64,000 nt of DNA from the NCBI GenBank assembly GCA_022870745.1, contig CP085323.1, forward strand, positions 2,046,001-2,110,000, in the 5' to 3' direction. Positions 26,138 through 36,366 of this stretch are shown in pieces; the first letter of the stretch is position 1, and each line of letters begins with the position of its first letter. Both the position numbers and the translations under genes were made by a program. Source of the DNA: Silvibacterium acidisoli (GTDB lineage: Bacteria > Acidobacteriota > Terriglobia > Terriglobales > Acidobacteriaceae). The notes below the pieces were generated by a model. That model saw only the letters and a program-made list of their open reading frames with translations. It ran no database searches and was not told where the DNA came from.

Positions 26138-28593
26138 TCTATTTCTGCTCACAGAAAAATCGCCGGTCGCTGGTATTACAAAGTCCAAGGCTCAACGGCA
26201 TCGACTATCTAGAAGTTGTGGGGCCGGCAGGGTGCGGAAAGCAACTGGAACTCACCCTGCTGAAGGATGCAAGACCGCTGAATCTCTCGCCGAATAACAT
26301 CACGATCACTGGCGGTTCTGCGGTTACGGTTGCGTCTGTTACCGGAGCAAGCGATGACAGCCCCCTGGTGGTGACACTGTGGCTGAACGCTACTGGCGAC
26401 TTCTCCACATACACGCTTTCGCTGGTTGCGGGCGAAGGCATTATCGACCCTCCTGATGGTTTCGATCCTCAACTTTCATCAGTGACCTTTTCATTCAAGG
26501 CAGGATGCCCGACACCATCCGATTGCCGCGTCGAGAATTGTTGTCCACAACCGAGAAGCCCAGCGCCGGATATCAACTATCTCGCGAAGGACTATGAAGG
26601 GTTCCGGCAACTGATGTTGGATCGACTGGCCACGCTCTCTCCCGCTTCAATGGAGTCGCATGCGGCAGACATAGGCATGGCAATGGTAGAGACGCTTGCC
26701 TACGCAGCCGACCATCTTAGCTACCAGCAGGACTCCGTCAGCACCGAGGCCTACATCGGAACAGCGCGCAGCCGCATCTCTTTGCGTCGTCATGCGCGCC
26801 TGATGGATTACCGCGTGGCCGAAGGCAGCAATGCGCGGTGCTGGGTGGCGATCACGGCGGGCCGCGATGATGTTCTGTTGCCGGAAGGCACCCTCTTTTA
26901 TGTTCGAGTGCCCGGCCTGCCATCGGCTGCAAAAGCGGGGGATGCGGTTGCGCAACAGCTTTCGAAAACTGCCCATCCTGTATTCAGATCGATGCGCGAC
27001 ACCACGATCTATCTCGAGCAGAACAGCATCGATTTTTATACCTGGGGCGATGCAAACTGCTGCCTGCCGGCAGGCTCCACGGGGGCGACGCTGTTCGGCA
27101 GCCTGAGTTCTTTGCAGGCCGGCGGCGTGCTGATCTTCGAGGAGGTTCTGGGCCCGTTAACAGCGGACGCACCCGATGCAAATCCAGCGAACCGTTGCGC
27201 CGTGTTGCTGACCGGTGTTCGCACCGTCGATTACCTGGGCCGTGTGCTCGTCGATCCGCTGAATGGCCAGGCGATCACGGAGATTACATGGGCTGAAGCA
27301 GATGCTTTGCCGTTTCCACTTTGCCTGTCTTCCACGACCGATGCAGAGCACGGCTCAATACCGGTATTTGGCGTATCGGTGGCGCGCGGCAACATTGTTC
27401 CCGCAGACCATGGCGTGTGGATCGACAACGAGTCGCTAGGGGAAGTTCCTGTGGCGCCACCGTCACCTGTCACAACAGGAGGATGCAATTGCAGCGCAGA
27501 CGCATCAGCTGAGACTGCGCGGCCGCGTTTCAACCCGAGCCTTGCTTCAGCTCCGCTCACTTTCAGTGCAGCCTTTAGCGGCATGACCTCCGCCGCCGCA
27601 TTTCTTGTACAAGACGAAGCGCAGATCGCACCGCAGATCGCCCTGACGAGCGACGATGGCCTCGCATGGACTCCGCAGCGTGATCTGCTTTCCAGCGATG
27701 GCACTGATCATGTGTTTCTTGCAGAGATCGAACACGATGGCACAGTCTTTCTTCGATTCGGTGATGGCCAGTATGGAGCAGCGCCGGATACAGGCGTTAC
27801 CTTCACTGCGACTTATCGTATCGGCAACGGAGCCATCGGAAATATCGGACGCGATTCACTTGCGCACGCCGTCTTGCCTGGCGACTTCATGCCTCCATTG
27901 CAGAGCGTTGCTGCCGTGCGAAATCCGCTGGCGGCCGCGGGCGGAGTCGATGCCGAAGAGATGGCGCACATTGTGCAGTACGCGCCATTCAGCTACCAGT
28001 CGCAGATGCGCTGCGTGACCGAATCGGACTACGGCGAGATGGCGGCGCAGATTGCCGGCGTTCGTGAAGCGCGTGGCACGCTGCGCTGGACAGGCAGCTG
28101 GTATACCGCGTTTGTGTCAGTAGACGCAACGAACATGCTTACGCCGCAACTCATTAACGGTACAAAACAGAGCCTGAACCTGTTGCGGATGATGGGTACA
28201 GATCTCGAAGTCGAAGGGGCTGTAGTGGTGGGCCTGCGCATTCGCATGGAGATCTGCGTAGATCCGGCTCATTTCCAGGGGGATGTGTACGAGGCCCTGC
28301 TCGAGGTTTTTGTAACAGGCAACCGTTGCAGTGGCGCAAGCGGCCTGCTGAACGCGAGTAATTTCTTCTTCGGCGAGACGGTGTATGCCAGCCCCTTGAT
28401 AGCGGCTGCCCAGGCAGTTGATGGTGTGCTCGCGGCGACGCTTCTTGTCTTTTCACGGATGGGGGATGAAGGAGGCGACGGCGTGAGCCAGGGATATCTG
28501 ACGATGGGACCACTTGAAGTTCCTCGTTGCGACAACGATCCGAACCGCATGGATCACGGACTCTTCGAGCTCCAGATGGACGGTGGAAGATGA
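26134..28593 (+). CDS. Baseplate J-like wedge protein 1 (gp6-like)
   Basis: An 819-residue putative baseplate assembly protein. After a beta-rich first 125 residues it carries a Cys cluster (C125, C131, C136, C137) just before PDINYLAKDYEGFRQLMLDRL, the hallmark of this eCIS baseplate family. The centre contains the J-like signature EHDGTVFLRFGDGQYGAAPDTG and the segment EEMAHIVQYAPFSYQSQMRCVTESDYGEMA. T4 gp6 relatives form the ring that holds wedges together and undergo the main rearrangement at firing. It is joined to both neighbours by ATGA overlaps. Confidence 0.9.
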   Translation: MIYFCSQKNRRSLVLQSPRLNGIDYLEVVGPAGCGKQLELTLLKDARPLNLSPNNITITGGSAVTVASVTGASDDSPLVVTLWLNATGDFSTYTLSLVAGEGIIDPPDGFDPQLSSVTFSFKAGCPTPSDCRVENCCPQPRSPAPDINYLAKDYEGFRQLMLDRLATLSPASMESHAADIGMAMVETLAYAADHLSYQQDSVSTEAYIGTARSRISLRRHARLMDYRVAEGSNARCWVAITAGRDDVLLPEGTLFYVRVPGLPSAAKAGDAVAQQLSKTAHPVFRSMRDTTIYLEQNSIDFYTWGDANCCLPAGSTGATLFGSLSSLQAGGVLIFEEVLGPLTADAPDANPANRCAVLLTGVRTVDYLGRVLVDPLNGQAITEITWAEADALPFPLCLSSTTDAEHGSIPVFGVSVARGNIVPADHGVWIDNESLGEVPVAPPSPVTTGGCNCSADASAETARPRFNPSLASAPLTFSAAFSGMTSAAAFLVQDEAQIAPQIALTSDDGLAWTPQRDLLSSDGTDHVFLAEIEHDGTVFLRFGDGQYGAAPDTGVTFTATYRIGNGAIGNIGRDSLAHAVLPGDFMPPLQSVAAVRNPLAAAGGVDAEEMAHIVQYAPFSYQSQMRCVTESDYGEMAAQIAGVREARGTLRWTGSWYTAFVSVDATNMLTPQLINGTKQSLNLLRMMGTDLEVEGAVVVGLRIRMEICVDPAHFQGDVYEALLEVFVTGNRCSGASGLLNASNFFFGETVYASPLIAAAQAVDGVLAATLLVFSRMGDEGGDGVSQGYLTMGPLEVPRCDNDPNRMDHGLFELQMDGGR

Positions 28594-31397
28594 GCGGCGG
28601 GTGCCTGCTTCCTGATGAAGAGCTTTGCGGCTGCTGCGCAGGTGTGGAGCAGGAGACGCCGCAGGTCATCTCCAACAGGCCGGCGTTGTCGTCCATCGCT
28701 TATCGCGCCGGTACGTATTCAACCTTCAATGCCAGTATGCTGGCCGCGCTCTCCGACCCGGAGTACCCGCTGCTTGGGCTGCTGCGTACACGCGATGCGT
28801 CAGACTTTAGCATCGCGCTGCTCGATGCGTGGGCGGTAACGCTCGATGTGCTCACCTTCTACCAGGAGCGTTTTGCGAACGAAGCTTATCTGCGCACGGC
28901 CGTGGATCAGAGATCGGTCTTTGAACTGGCGCGGCTGGTTGGTTATGTGCCGTCTCCCGGCGTGGCTGCATCCGCGGTCCTGGCCTTTACCTTGATGAGC
29001 GCCAGCGGCTCGCCTGACAACGTGCGTATTCCTGCCGGAACGCGGGTGCAGAGCGTGCCTGGTCCAGGCGAGACGCCGCAGACCTTCGAAACATCGCAGG
29101 ACCTGACCGCGGTGATTGCGTTGAACGCATTGCCCGCGCAGACGACGATTCCGTGGCAACTCGTGGGCAGCGACACCAGTGCCTGGATTTCAGGAACCGC
29201 AAACAACATCAATGCGGGCGATGCATTGCTCTTTCTCACGGCGCAGAACGGTGCGCCGGTGACGAACGGTCCGGCAGATGTCCATTATGTAACGGCTGTC
29301 GTAACAGATACTGCGTCGGGCAATACGAACGTCAGCTGGGATCAGCCGCTCTCGGCGAACTTTGCCGCCGAAGCCACGGCGGATGATGTATGCGTGTATG
29401 TCTTCCGGAAAAAGGCTGCTCTCTATGGCGTGCAGGCGCCGAATCCTCTGTCTTTAGGAAGCTTAACTTCGAACCCGAATCTCGCGAACATCCCGGGTTA
29501 TCCGTCATCGATCGGTCCGGGCTCTGACTGGAACTTTATCTACGATGAGGACAGTTACCAGGTTCATCTGGACGCGTCTTATCCGGGACTTGCACCACAG
29601 TCAGGAGTGACGCAGTTCGCGATTCTTACCGGGCTCGGTTACACCTCGTATTTCACTATCAACGCGGCGAGCGAATCGAATCCCAACCGCTACACGCTCA
29701 CGACGAAGACAACCCAGCTTACGTTGGGATGGGGAGGCATTCTTGCGGGCGACCCTTATCTGTCGCTTAACTCTCTGCTCTGGGAATTTGTGCAGGAGAC
29801 CCGCAATATCACGGCTTACGTGCAGAGCGTGCAACTATCGCTTCCGGATATTCCGCTCGCCGCATCCAGCTTCGGTGGTGTCCGCATTGTGCCCGGCATG
29901 AGCCTGCCTGTGCAGGGATCGTCAATTACGCTCGTGGGTGGCCAGCAGATCGCTTCGAGTCAGCCAATAGGCGTCTCAGGCAGGCGAACACGGCTGCAGG
30001 TGCTTCATGGAGATCAGGCGGTGTTTATACCTGCGAGCTCTGATGCAGTACTTGTTGTGACCGACAATCAGCTCTTCGTTGTCGATAGTTATCCGCCAGG
30101 AACAGATTCCGTGACCGCTCTGCCTGAGTGGAGCGTTATCACGGTCGCGGGAATTGCCGGCACACTTGTCGCCGACTCGACCAATGTTCTGCTCGTGCCC
30201 TCTGCAAAGCAGGACGCCGTCGTTAGTGAAGCTGCACAGGTGAATGGAGTCGTAGTCGCGGGTGATCTTACGACACTGAGCCTGCTCGCACCACTTACCC
30301 GGATCTACGATGCACCGACAGTGGCGGTAAATGCGAATGCGGTTGAAGCGACCAACGGCGAGACCGTTCAGGAGATTCTAGGCAGCGGCGACGCTGGCAA
30401 TGACGCGCTGCAGTTCACCCTCAAGCAAACCCCGCTCACCTACATCACATCGCCTTCCGGAAATGGTTCGCAGAGCACGCTCGAGGTGTGGGTAAACAAT
30501 CTGCGCTGGCAGGAGGTGTCTAACCTTCTCTCTTCGAGTCCGGCTGACCGTGTGTATGTAACGCGAACCAATGCGCAGGGGAAAACAGTCATCCAGTTCG
30601 GAAACGGATCGCAGGGGGCGATTCCTCCAACCGGGCAGGCAAATATCCGTGCTGTCTACCGTAAGGGAATTGGCCTTGGAGGCATGGTCAACGCTGGCCA
30701 GCTCTCGCAGCCGATTGATCGCCCTCAAGGATTAAAGACGGTGAGCAATCCTGGCCCTGCTACCGGGGCCGCGGATCCAGCTACGCCAGCCGATGCACGC
30801 CGGAGTGCTCCCATGCCCACGCTGACAATTGGGCGCGTAGTTTCTCTGGAGGACTACCAGAACTTCGCGCTCGCTTTTGCAGGCATCGCGAAGGCGCTGG
30901 CTACGTGGACGTGGTTCGGAAACATTCGCGGTGTCTTTCTTTCGATCGCAGGCGAGAACGGCGCGACATTCCAGAAGATCGATCCGATTGTTACGAATCT
31001 TGTTAAGGCGCTTCAGTCGAACGGAAATCCTTACGTGCCGTTGCAGGTGGCATCGTATGCGCCTGTGCTCTTTGAGTTTGCAGCGAACGTAAATATCGAT
31101 CAGGAGCGGTACGACCCGAAGCTGGTACTCGAACAGGTGTGGCAGAACGTGACCTCAGCATTCGCTTTTGCGCAGCGTGACCTTGCACAGAATGTCGCGG
31201 CGAGCGAGGTAACAAGCATTCTTCAGAGCACGTCCGGAGTGATCGCGGTTCAACTGAAGAGTCTCTCGCTCAGCGGCCAGCCCTTGTCTGCTGCGATCCC
31301 CATGCAGCTTTGCGCTTCTGGCCCATTACCGCCTCAAGGCGCGCAGATGTTGGTGCTCGATCCGCAGACGCGGGGGAATCTTGGAGTATGGTCATGA
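28590..31397 (+). CDS. Baseplate J-like wedge protein 2
   Basis: A 935-residue second putative baseplate assembly protein, unlike the first in sequence. The N-terminus is Cys-rich (C5, C13, C15, C16) and is followed by PALSSIAYRAGTYSTFNASMLAAL and by DAWAVTLDVLTFYQERFANEAYLRTA, both strongly typical. A J-like core lies near the C-terminal third (KTVIQFGNGSQGAIPPTGQANIRAVYRKGIGLGGMVNAGQ, then a helical region). Long beta-rich stretches lie between. Two J-type proteins in tandem also occur in other eCIS loci, where the second resembles gp7/Afp12. ATG 28590 overlaps the previous stop by ATGA. Confidence 0.88.
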   Translation: MSGGCLLPDEELCGCCAGVEQETPQVISNRPALSSIAYRAGTYSTFNASMLAALSDPEYPLLGLLRTRDASDFSIALLDAWAVTLDVLTFYQERFANEAYLRTAVDQRSVFELARLVGYVPSPGVAASAVLAFTLMSASGSPDNVRIPAGTRVQSVPGPGETPQTFETSQDLTAVIALNALPAQTTIPWQLVGSDTSAWISGTANNINAGDALLFLTAQNGAPVTNGPADVHYVTAVVTDTASGNTNVSWDQPLSANFAAEATADDVCVYVFRKKAALYGVQAPNPLSLGSLTSNPNLANIPGYPSSIGPGSDWNFIYDEDSYQVHLDASYPGLAPQSGVTQFAILTGLGYTSYFTINAASESNPNRYTLTTKTTQLTLGWGGILAGDPYLSLNSLLWEFVQETRNITAYVQSVQLSLPDIPLAASSFGGVRIVPGMSLPVQGSSITLVGGQQIASSQPIGVSGRRTRLQVLHGDQAVFIPASSDAVLVVTDNQLFVVDSYPPGTDSVTALPEWSVITVAGIAGTLVADSTNVLLVPSAKQDAVVSEAAQVNGVVVAGDLTTLSLLAPLTRIYDAPTVAVNANAVEATNGETVQEILGSGDAGNDALQFTLKQTPLTYITSPSGNGSQSTLEVWVNNLRWQEVSNLLSSSPADRVYVTRTNAQGKTVIQFGNGSQGAIPPTGQANIRAVYRKGIGLGGMVNAGQLSQPIDRPQGLKTVSNPGPATGAADPATPADARRSAPMPTLTIGRVVSLEDYQNFALAFAGIAKALATWTWFGNIRGVFLSIAGENGATFQKIDPIVTNLVKALQSNGNPYVPLQVASYAPVLFEFAANVNIDQERYDPKLVLEQVWQNVTSAFAFAQRDLAQNVAASEVTSILQSTSGVIAVQLKSLSLSGQPLSAAIPMQLCASGPLPPQGAQMLVLDPQTRGNLGVWS

Positions 31398-33691
31398 GCC
31401 TGAGCGCCGATCAGCTGTTTGCGCTGCTGCCAGCCGTTTATCGTGATCGCGATGCGCTCAATGGTGGCCCCCTTGAAGCGATCTTCTCCATTCTTGCTGC
31501 CCAGGCCGGGATCGTTGAAGACAATATTCAGCAGCTCTACGACGATCAGTTCATCGAGACCTGCGCGTCATGGGTGATTCCCTATATCGGCGATCTGCTC
31601 GGCTACAACTCGATTTACGAGGTTACAGGCGCAAGCTTCGACAGCCGCGCCGAGGTCGCGAACACGATCAGCTACCGCAGGCGCAAAGGAACTCTCATCG
31701 CGCTCGAACAATTGACGATGGATGTTTCGGGGCGCGCTTCCATGGTCGTTGAAGAGTTCAAGCGGCTTATCACGACTGAGAGCATGCGCCATGTACGGGC
31801 AAGGCACAAGGCTACAGTCAGCGTTCGCCGTCTTGAGCCCTGGAAGCTTGAAGAGAATGCATTCGAGCACGCGAACTATAACGTAGACGTACGCCGTATC
31901 GCACCACGCACGCGAGTGGCGGCAAGCCCTGATGCGACACCTCTCGATATTGCATTGCATGGTCCGGGGCGGTTCAACATACCTGATATTGCGATTCATC
32001 TTTGGCGGCTTCGGAGCTGGCCCGTGAGAAATGCTCCGGTAGTTTCGTCGGGCGAAGGCTGTTACCTGTTCAGTCCCTTCGGGTTCGAGATGCCCTTGTT
32101 CTCGCAACCGGCGCCGCGTGATTCCTTCGAGCGCCTTACCGGGCGCATCGATGTGCCGCAGCCGATCGGCCGGATGGAGTTTCGAGATAGTCTTGCGGAT
32201 GCAAACGCACCTCAGTTCTATGGCCCGGGCGCAAGCGTCCTGCTGATTGCCGATGGCATGCCCGTCGATGGTTCGATGATCCGGTCTGCGAACCTCACGG
32301 GAAGCCAAAGATGCAATGTTCCTCACGGCTGTATCGCTGTCGATCCACAGGCAGGGAGAATTCAGTATGCCGATGATCTCGAATTGCCGCTCGAACTGCG
32401 CGTGAACTACTCCTACGGCTTTGCGGGTGAGATCGGTGGCGGACCCTACGATCGCTCGGCTTCGCTGTCATCGTTGAAGCCTGCTCAGGTGGAATTGTTT
32501 GCGGTAGTAGGTTCCCTTGAATACCCCACTGTAAGCGACGCGGTCGTTGCATGGAACATGTTGGCTCCAGGAGCGAGCGGGATCATCGTGCTTCCCGCCT
32601 TCGAGCGCCACGCCATAGACCTTACCGAAGCAGGAGCGATTGAACTGCCGGCGGGGAGCAGCCTGACGATTGCTTCGGGCGTTCCGATTCCACAAGGTGG
32701 CCCACTGGATGTGGTCTGGAACAATGCGTGCGCCACGCTCATCGGCAACATGGAAGTTCGCGGGACCATCGGGCGAGTGTTGCTCGAAGGAGAAATAGAG
32801 CCGGCCGGCTCGCTGCTGTTGAGCGGTGTGTGGATTGCCGGGCAGATCACTCTGAGCGGCCTCACTTCTAATGTGCAGCTGATGGATAGCACGCTGGTTC
32901 CCGGCCTGGCGCTGAATAATCATCTGCAGCCTGTTGCGCCGGGTGAGCCGAGCGTCATCGTGACAGCGGCAGAAGCAAGCCTTTCGCTCGTGCGTTGTGT
33001 CTGTGGACCGGTTGCCGCCAATGCCGGCGGGTCTGCGCGCATCTGCTCGAGCATCGTCGATGCTACCTCGCCATGTTGCGTGGCATACGCTGCACCGGAC
33101 ATGGCCTCAGCCGGTGCCGATCTTCACATAGAAGACAGCACGGTTATCGGCAAGGTCCACGCGCGGACGCTGCCATTGGCGTCGAATACGCTTTTCTACG
33201 CTCACCAGCCGCGCCGGGATCCATGGGCGGCTCCAGTATGGATCAGCCGCAAGCAGACTGGCTGCGTGCGTTTCTGCTGGCTGCCGTTCAACTCGATTAC
33301 ACCGCGCCGCTACGAATGCCTGCCGCCAGGCTCCGACACGCAGGCCGCATTGGAGCCGCGTTTTATATCGCTGCGTTATGGGCGGCCGGGATACGGCATG
33401 TTCAGCGGAGATGTTCCTCTCGCCATCTGGAATGGAGCCGATAACGGCTCGCAGATCGGTGTCTACCTGCAGATCCAGGAAAGCGAAGCGGTGAGAAATG
33501 TCCAGCTCCGTGCACCGGAATACTTACCCATCGGGCTGGAGAGTGGAATCTTCCTGCACCCGTCGCGCTGTGTCCTTGAAGAGGCGCCCGCGCCGGTCTT
33601 TGTTTACGGAAAGGCAATTCATCCTCGTGGCTGCGGCTGCGAACAAGAGGAGCGCCCGCAGTGGGCCGGCATCGGCGGCGGGCTTATGTAG
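31394..33691 (+). CDS. gpI-like tail protein fused to a beta-rich, partly beta-helical region
   Basis: A 765-residue protein. The N-terminal 160 residues resemble phage tail protein I (LFALLPAVYRDRDALNGGPLEAIFSILAAQ, then WVIPYIGDLLG and SRAEVANTISYRRRKGTLIALEQL), a wedge component. The remaining 600 residues are beta-rich. From about 380 to 600 short strands with repeated Gly/Ser turns (for example SLSLVRCVCGPVAANAGGSARICSSIVDA) look like a right-handed beta-helix, a fold common in receptor-binding fibres. The C-terminus has a CGC motif. The fusion may place a target-binding element directly on the wedge. It starts in an ATGA overlap with the preceding gene. Confidence 0.82.
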   Translation: MSLSADQLFALLPAVYRDRDALNGGPLEAIFSILAAQAGIVEDNIQQLYDDQFIETCASWVIPYIGDLLGYNSIYEVTGASFDSRAEVANTISYRRRKGTLIALEQLTMDVSGRASMVVEEFKRLITTESMRHVRARHKATVSVRRLEPWKLEENAFEHANYNVDVRRIAPRTRVAASPDATPLDIALHGPGRFNIPDIAIHLWRLRSWPVRNAPVVSSGEGCYLFSPFGFEMPLFSQPAPRDSFERLTGRIDVPQPIGRMEFRDSLADANAPQFYGPGASVLLIADGMPVDGSMIRSANLTGSQRCNVPHGCIAVDPQAGRIQYADDLELPLELRVNYSYGFAGEIGGGPYDRSASLSSLKPAQVELFAVVGSLEYPTVSDAVVAWNMLAPGASGIIVLPAFERHAIDLTEAGAIELPAGSSLTIASGVPIPQGGPLDVVWNNACATLIGNMEVRGTIGRVLLEGEIEPAGSLLLSGVWIAGQITLSGLTSNVQLMDSTLVPGLALNNHLQPVAPGEPSVIVTAAEASLSLVRCVCGPVAANAGGSARICSSIVDATSPCCVAYAAPDMASAGADLHIEDSTVIGKVHARTLPLASNTLFYAHQPRRDPWAAPVWISRKQTGCVRFCWLPFNSITPRRYECLPPGSDTQAALEPRFISLRYGRPGYGMFSGDVPLAIWNGADNGSQIGVYLQIQESEAVRNVQLRAPEYLPIGLESGIFLHPSRCVLEEAPAPVFVYGKAIHPRGCGCEQEERPQWAGIGGGLM

Positions 33692-33728
33692 CAACTGTAG
33701 TTACAAATAAGAAATGGCCAGGTGAGCG

Positions 33729-36344
33729 ATGAAAGGCGACTTCAGCCGGATACGGTTTAACCCAGGCAGTCATTACACGGCTGTTCTAGAACAGCAGGGC
33801 CGTGTTGCACTCGATGCTGACGCGAATGAGAGATCTGCGATCCAGGCGTATCTTCGCAAGACCGAGACGATTGACGTAGTCGGCGAATATGGCGCGCCTG
33901 CAGATGTGGCAGGTTTCGCCATCACTCTTTCAGGCACCACGATCGTTATCGGCGCCGGACGCTACTACGTGCAGGGACTGCTGTGTGAAAACAGCCAGGA
34001 TGGTCTGGCGTACGGCAGCCAGCCATACCTGATTCATCCATCAGTCAGTGACGGCTCTCTGATTGGCCAGCTGGCGCAAAGCGGTGGCGCCGTGCAGGTT
34101 TTTCTTGAGGTGTGGCAGCGTGTTGTGACGGCACTCGACGATGCCTGCCTGCGTGAGCCTGCATTGGGACAGGCCGACAGCACCGCGCGATTACAGACGG
34201 TCTGGCGCGTGGTTGCAGAATATGTGCAGCCCGCATCGGGCTTTTCCAGGAATGCTGAAACGGCCGCAGGCCACAGGTTGCCGCTCCGGCCACTCCAGGC
34301 CGCTTCTATCGATCGTTCCTCCGCGGTGAAGATGCAGGCGGCGTTGCGGCAAAAGACTTCGTCCGTTGTTGCCAGGCAACGGCTCGCCGCCACGCTCGCA
34401 GGAATTGAAGCTGAGAGAGGGACTCTTGCGAGCAGCGCTTCCGAAGCGCCAGCAGCGACGGTGGGACCGAATGTCACCGCGGACTGCTGCAGCCAGATGT
34501 ACGCGGCGACCCCGTTCGTCAGCACGGGAACCATGTGCGCCGCGACAAACCAGGGAGCATCCGATTGCTCGTGCCAGCCGGTTGCAGCTGCCGGATACCA
34601 GGGGCTGGAGAATCAACTTTATCGTGTCGAGATTCATCGTTCCGGCGATGAATTGACGGCCATGTTCAAGTGGTCGCGCGAGAATGCGTCGGTCGTTACA
34701 GCCATCAACAGCGTGAACGGCGCGACGGTCTGGGTGGATTCGCTGGGGCCGGATGCAAATCTCGGCTTCCAGGTGAATCAATGGGTCGAGGTCTATGACG
34801 ACAGCGCGATCTTCGGGCAGATACCGAACCAACCCGGTCTGCTCTACCAGATTCTGAGCATCGATCCAACCGGCCCGTCGGTAACCTTCACCTCGCCGGT
34901 CGTCGGAGTGGATACATCGCTGCATGCGCGCATGCGCAGATGGGACCAGTCTGGCGGAGCAGATACCATGGACGGCATCCCCCTGCCGGTCAATTCGTGG
35001 GCGACACTTGAGAATGGCATCCAGGTTAGTTTCGGAGCCGGCACCTACCAGGCGGGAGATTACTGGACGATCCCCGCGCGCACGGCATCGGGCACGATTG
35101 AATGGCCGCCATGCGGCAGCGATGGCAGCCTGTATCAACCTGCTCACGCAAACCCTGTCTATCGCGCTCCTCTTGCGTGCATTCACTGGAGTGATCTGAC
35201 CGGGGCACCGCTGATTGAATCCTGCCGGCGCATCTTTTATCCGCTCACATCTCTGGCTCCAGGAGCTTCACAAGGTTCGATCCACATCTCGGCCTATAGC
35301 TGGCAGAACGATGATGTGATGACGTTCGATCAACTTCTCGCATCCGGACTCTCGCTGACGGTCGATCAACTGCCAACGTCTCCGCTGAGCGGATCGAGCA
35401 TGATCGTGAGCATCGAGACGGTGAACACATCCATACTGAGTTCCAACAACCAGGAGGCGCGGGCAGCCGCTTCGAATACATCTGCGAAGCCGCTGTCTAC
35501 GCTGATTAACTATGCGGAGCTGGTAAAAACTCTTCCCCTGCTTTCTTCCATCCTTGACTGGGATCTGTCGTTGAACATCAGCACCATGCAGATTCAGTGG
35601 ATGCTGCCGAGTCTCGATCTCGACGGTGTTCGCGGTCTCTATCTCCAGATGATCAACCAGAACCTGCTGGGTCTGCTGGCAACCTTCGGGCTTGCTGCAC
35701 GCGCGCGTGTAAAGCTTCTGGGTTCGGCGATCTTTGCGCAGAATGGAAACAACACCGCATATCTCGACGGCGAAAGTGCCGGTATTCCGTCGCTGCAGCA
35801 GGATGGAAAGACCCCATGCATTGCACTGCAGATGCCTTCGGGGAGCGGCCGAAAGACGAGTGATTTCGAAGGGTGGTTTTACCTCGCGCCTTACAACGAT
35901 GTAGTGAATCTTTCGATGAACGCCACCTCTCTCACGATCGTGCTGTCACAGTTCGGCACGGTCTCAGGAGTTGTCACGGGGGATCCTCCCCAGGCGGTTA
36001 CGCCACAGCTCACGGTACAGCTCACTTATCCGGCTGCATTGGCTGCGGGCGCCGCGGTGGATCTCTCGCTGACGGCAATTACAGCGGGCGTCAATCCAGG
36101 CAGCTATGTGAGCCTGGAAACAACCCGGCTCCTGATTCCAAAAGGACAGGATTCCGGCGCGGTCAATCTCAATGTGTTCGGCAATCCCGGTGAGGGCAAC
36201 ACTTACAACTTCCAGGTTGCGGCAGTTGCGGAGTTCGCCTTTGGATCTCCGGTTACGAAGATGGTTACGTTCAGCCTGATCGGTGTTCAGGGCGGCATCT
36301 CGGTTTTTCCGATCGGCAGAGCGCCGATCATTCCGGTTCTGTAG
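33729..36344 (+). CDS. DUF6519-type tail-associated protein
   Basis: An 871-residue protein. Its start, MKGDFSRIRFNPGSHYTAVLEQQGRVALDADANE, is the hallmark of DUF6519-type proteins found next to eCIS and phage-tail baseplate genes. A Cys cluster lies at C253, C254, C270, C280, C282. Residues 291-470 are beta-rich (YRVEIHRSGD...TAMFKWSRENASVV), a helical stretch follows (about 590-660), and the last 150 residues look like Ig-type strands. It may be a fibre or baseplate-attached target-recognition protein; this is inferred from position and size. AGGTGAGCG precedes the ATG, 37 bp after the previous stop. Confidence 0.78.
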   Translation: MKGDFSRIRFNPGSHYTAVLEQQGRVALDADANERSAIQAYLRKTETIDVVGEYGAPADVAGFAITLSGTTIVIGAGRYYVQGLLCENSQDGLAYGSQPYLIHPSVSDGSLIGQLAQSGGAVQVFLEVWQRVVTALDDACLREPALGQADSTARLQTVWRVVAEYVQPASGFSRNAETAAGHRLPLRPLQAASIDRSSAVKMQAALRQKTSSVVARQRLAATLAGIEAERGTLASSASEAPAATVGPNVTADCCSQMYAATPFVSTGTMCAATNQGASDCSCQPVAAAGYQGLENQLYRVEIHRSGDELTAMFKWSRENASVVTAINSVNGATVWVDSLGPDANLGFQVNQWVEVYDDSAIFGQIPNQPGLLYQILSIDPTGPSVTFTSPVVGVDTSLHARMRRWDQSGGADTMDGIPLPVNSWATLENGIQVSFGAGTYQAGDYWTIPARTASGTIEWPPCGSDGSLYQPAHANPVYRAPLACIHWSDLTGAPLIESCRRIFYPLTSLAPGASQGSIHISAYSWQNDDVMTFDQLLASGLSLTVDQLPTSPLSGSSMIVSIETVNTSILSSNNQEARAAASNTSAKPLSTLINYAELVKTLPLLSSILDWDLSLNISTMQIQWMLPSLDLDGVRGLYLQMINQNLLGLLATFGLAARARVKLLGSAIFAQNGNNTAYLDGESAGIPSLQQDGKTPCIALQMPSGSGRKTSDFEGWFYLAPYNDVVNLSMNATSLTIVLSQFGTVSGVVTGDPPQAVTPQLTVQLTYPAALAAGAAVDLSLTAITAGVNPGSYVSLETTRLLIPKGQDSGAVNLNVFGNPGEGNTYNFQVAAVAEFAFGSPVTKMVTFSLIGVQGGISVFPIGRAPIIPVL

Positions 36345-36366
36345 AGACGGTTAAGGGGGAGCCGTA

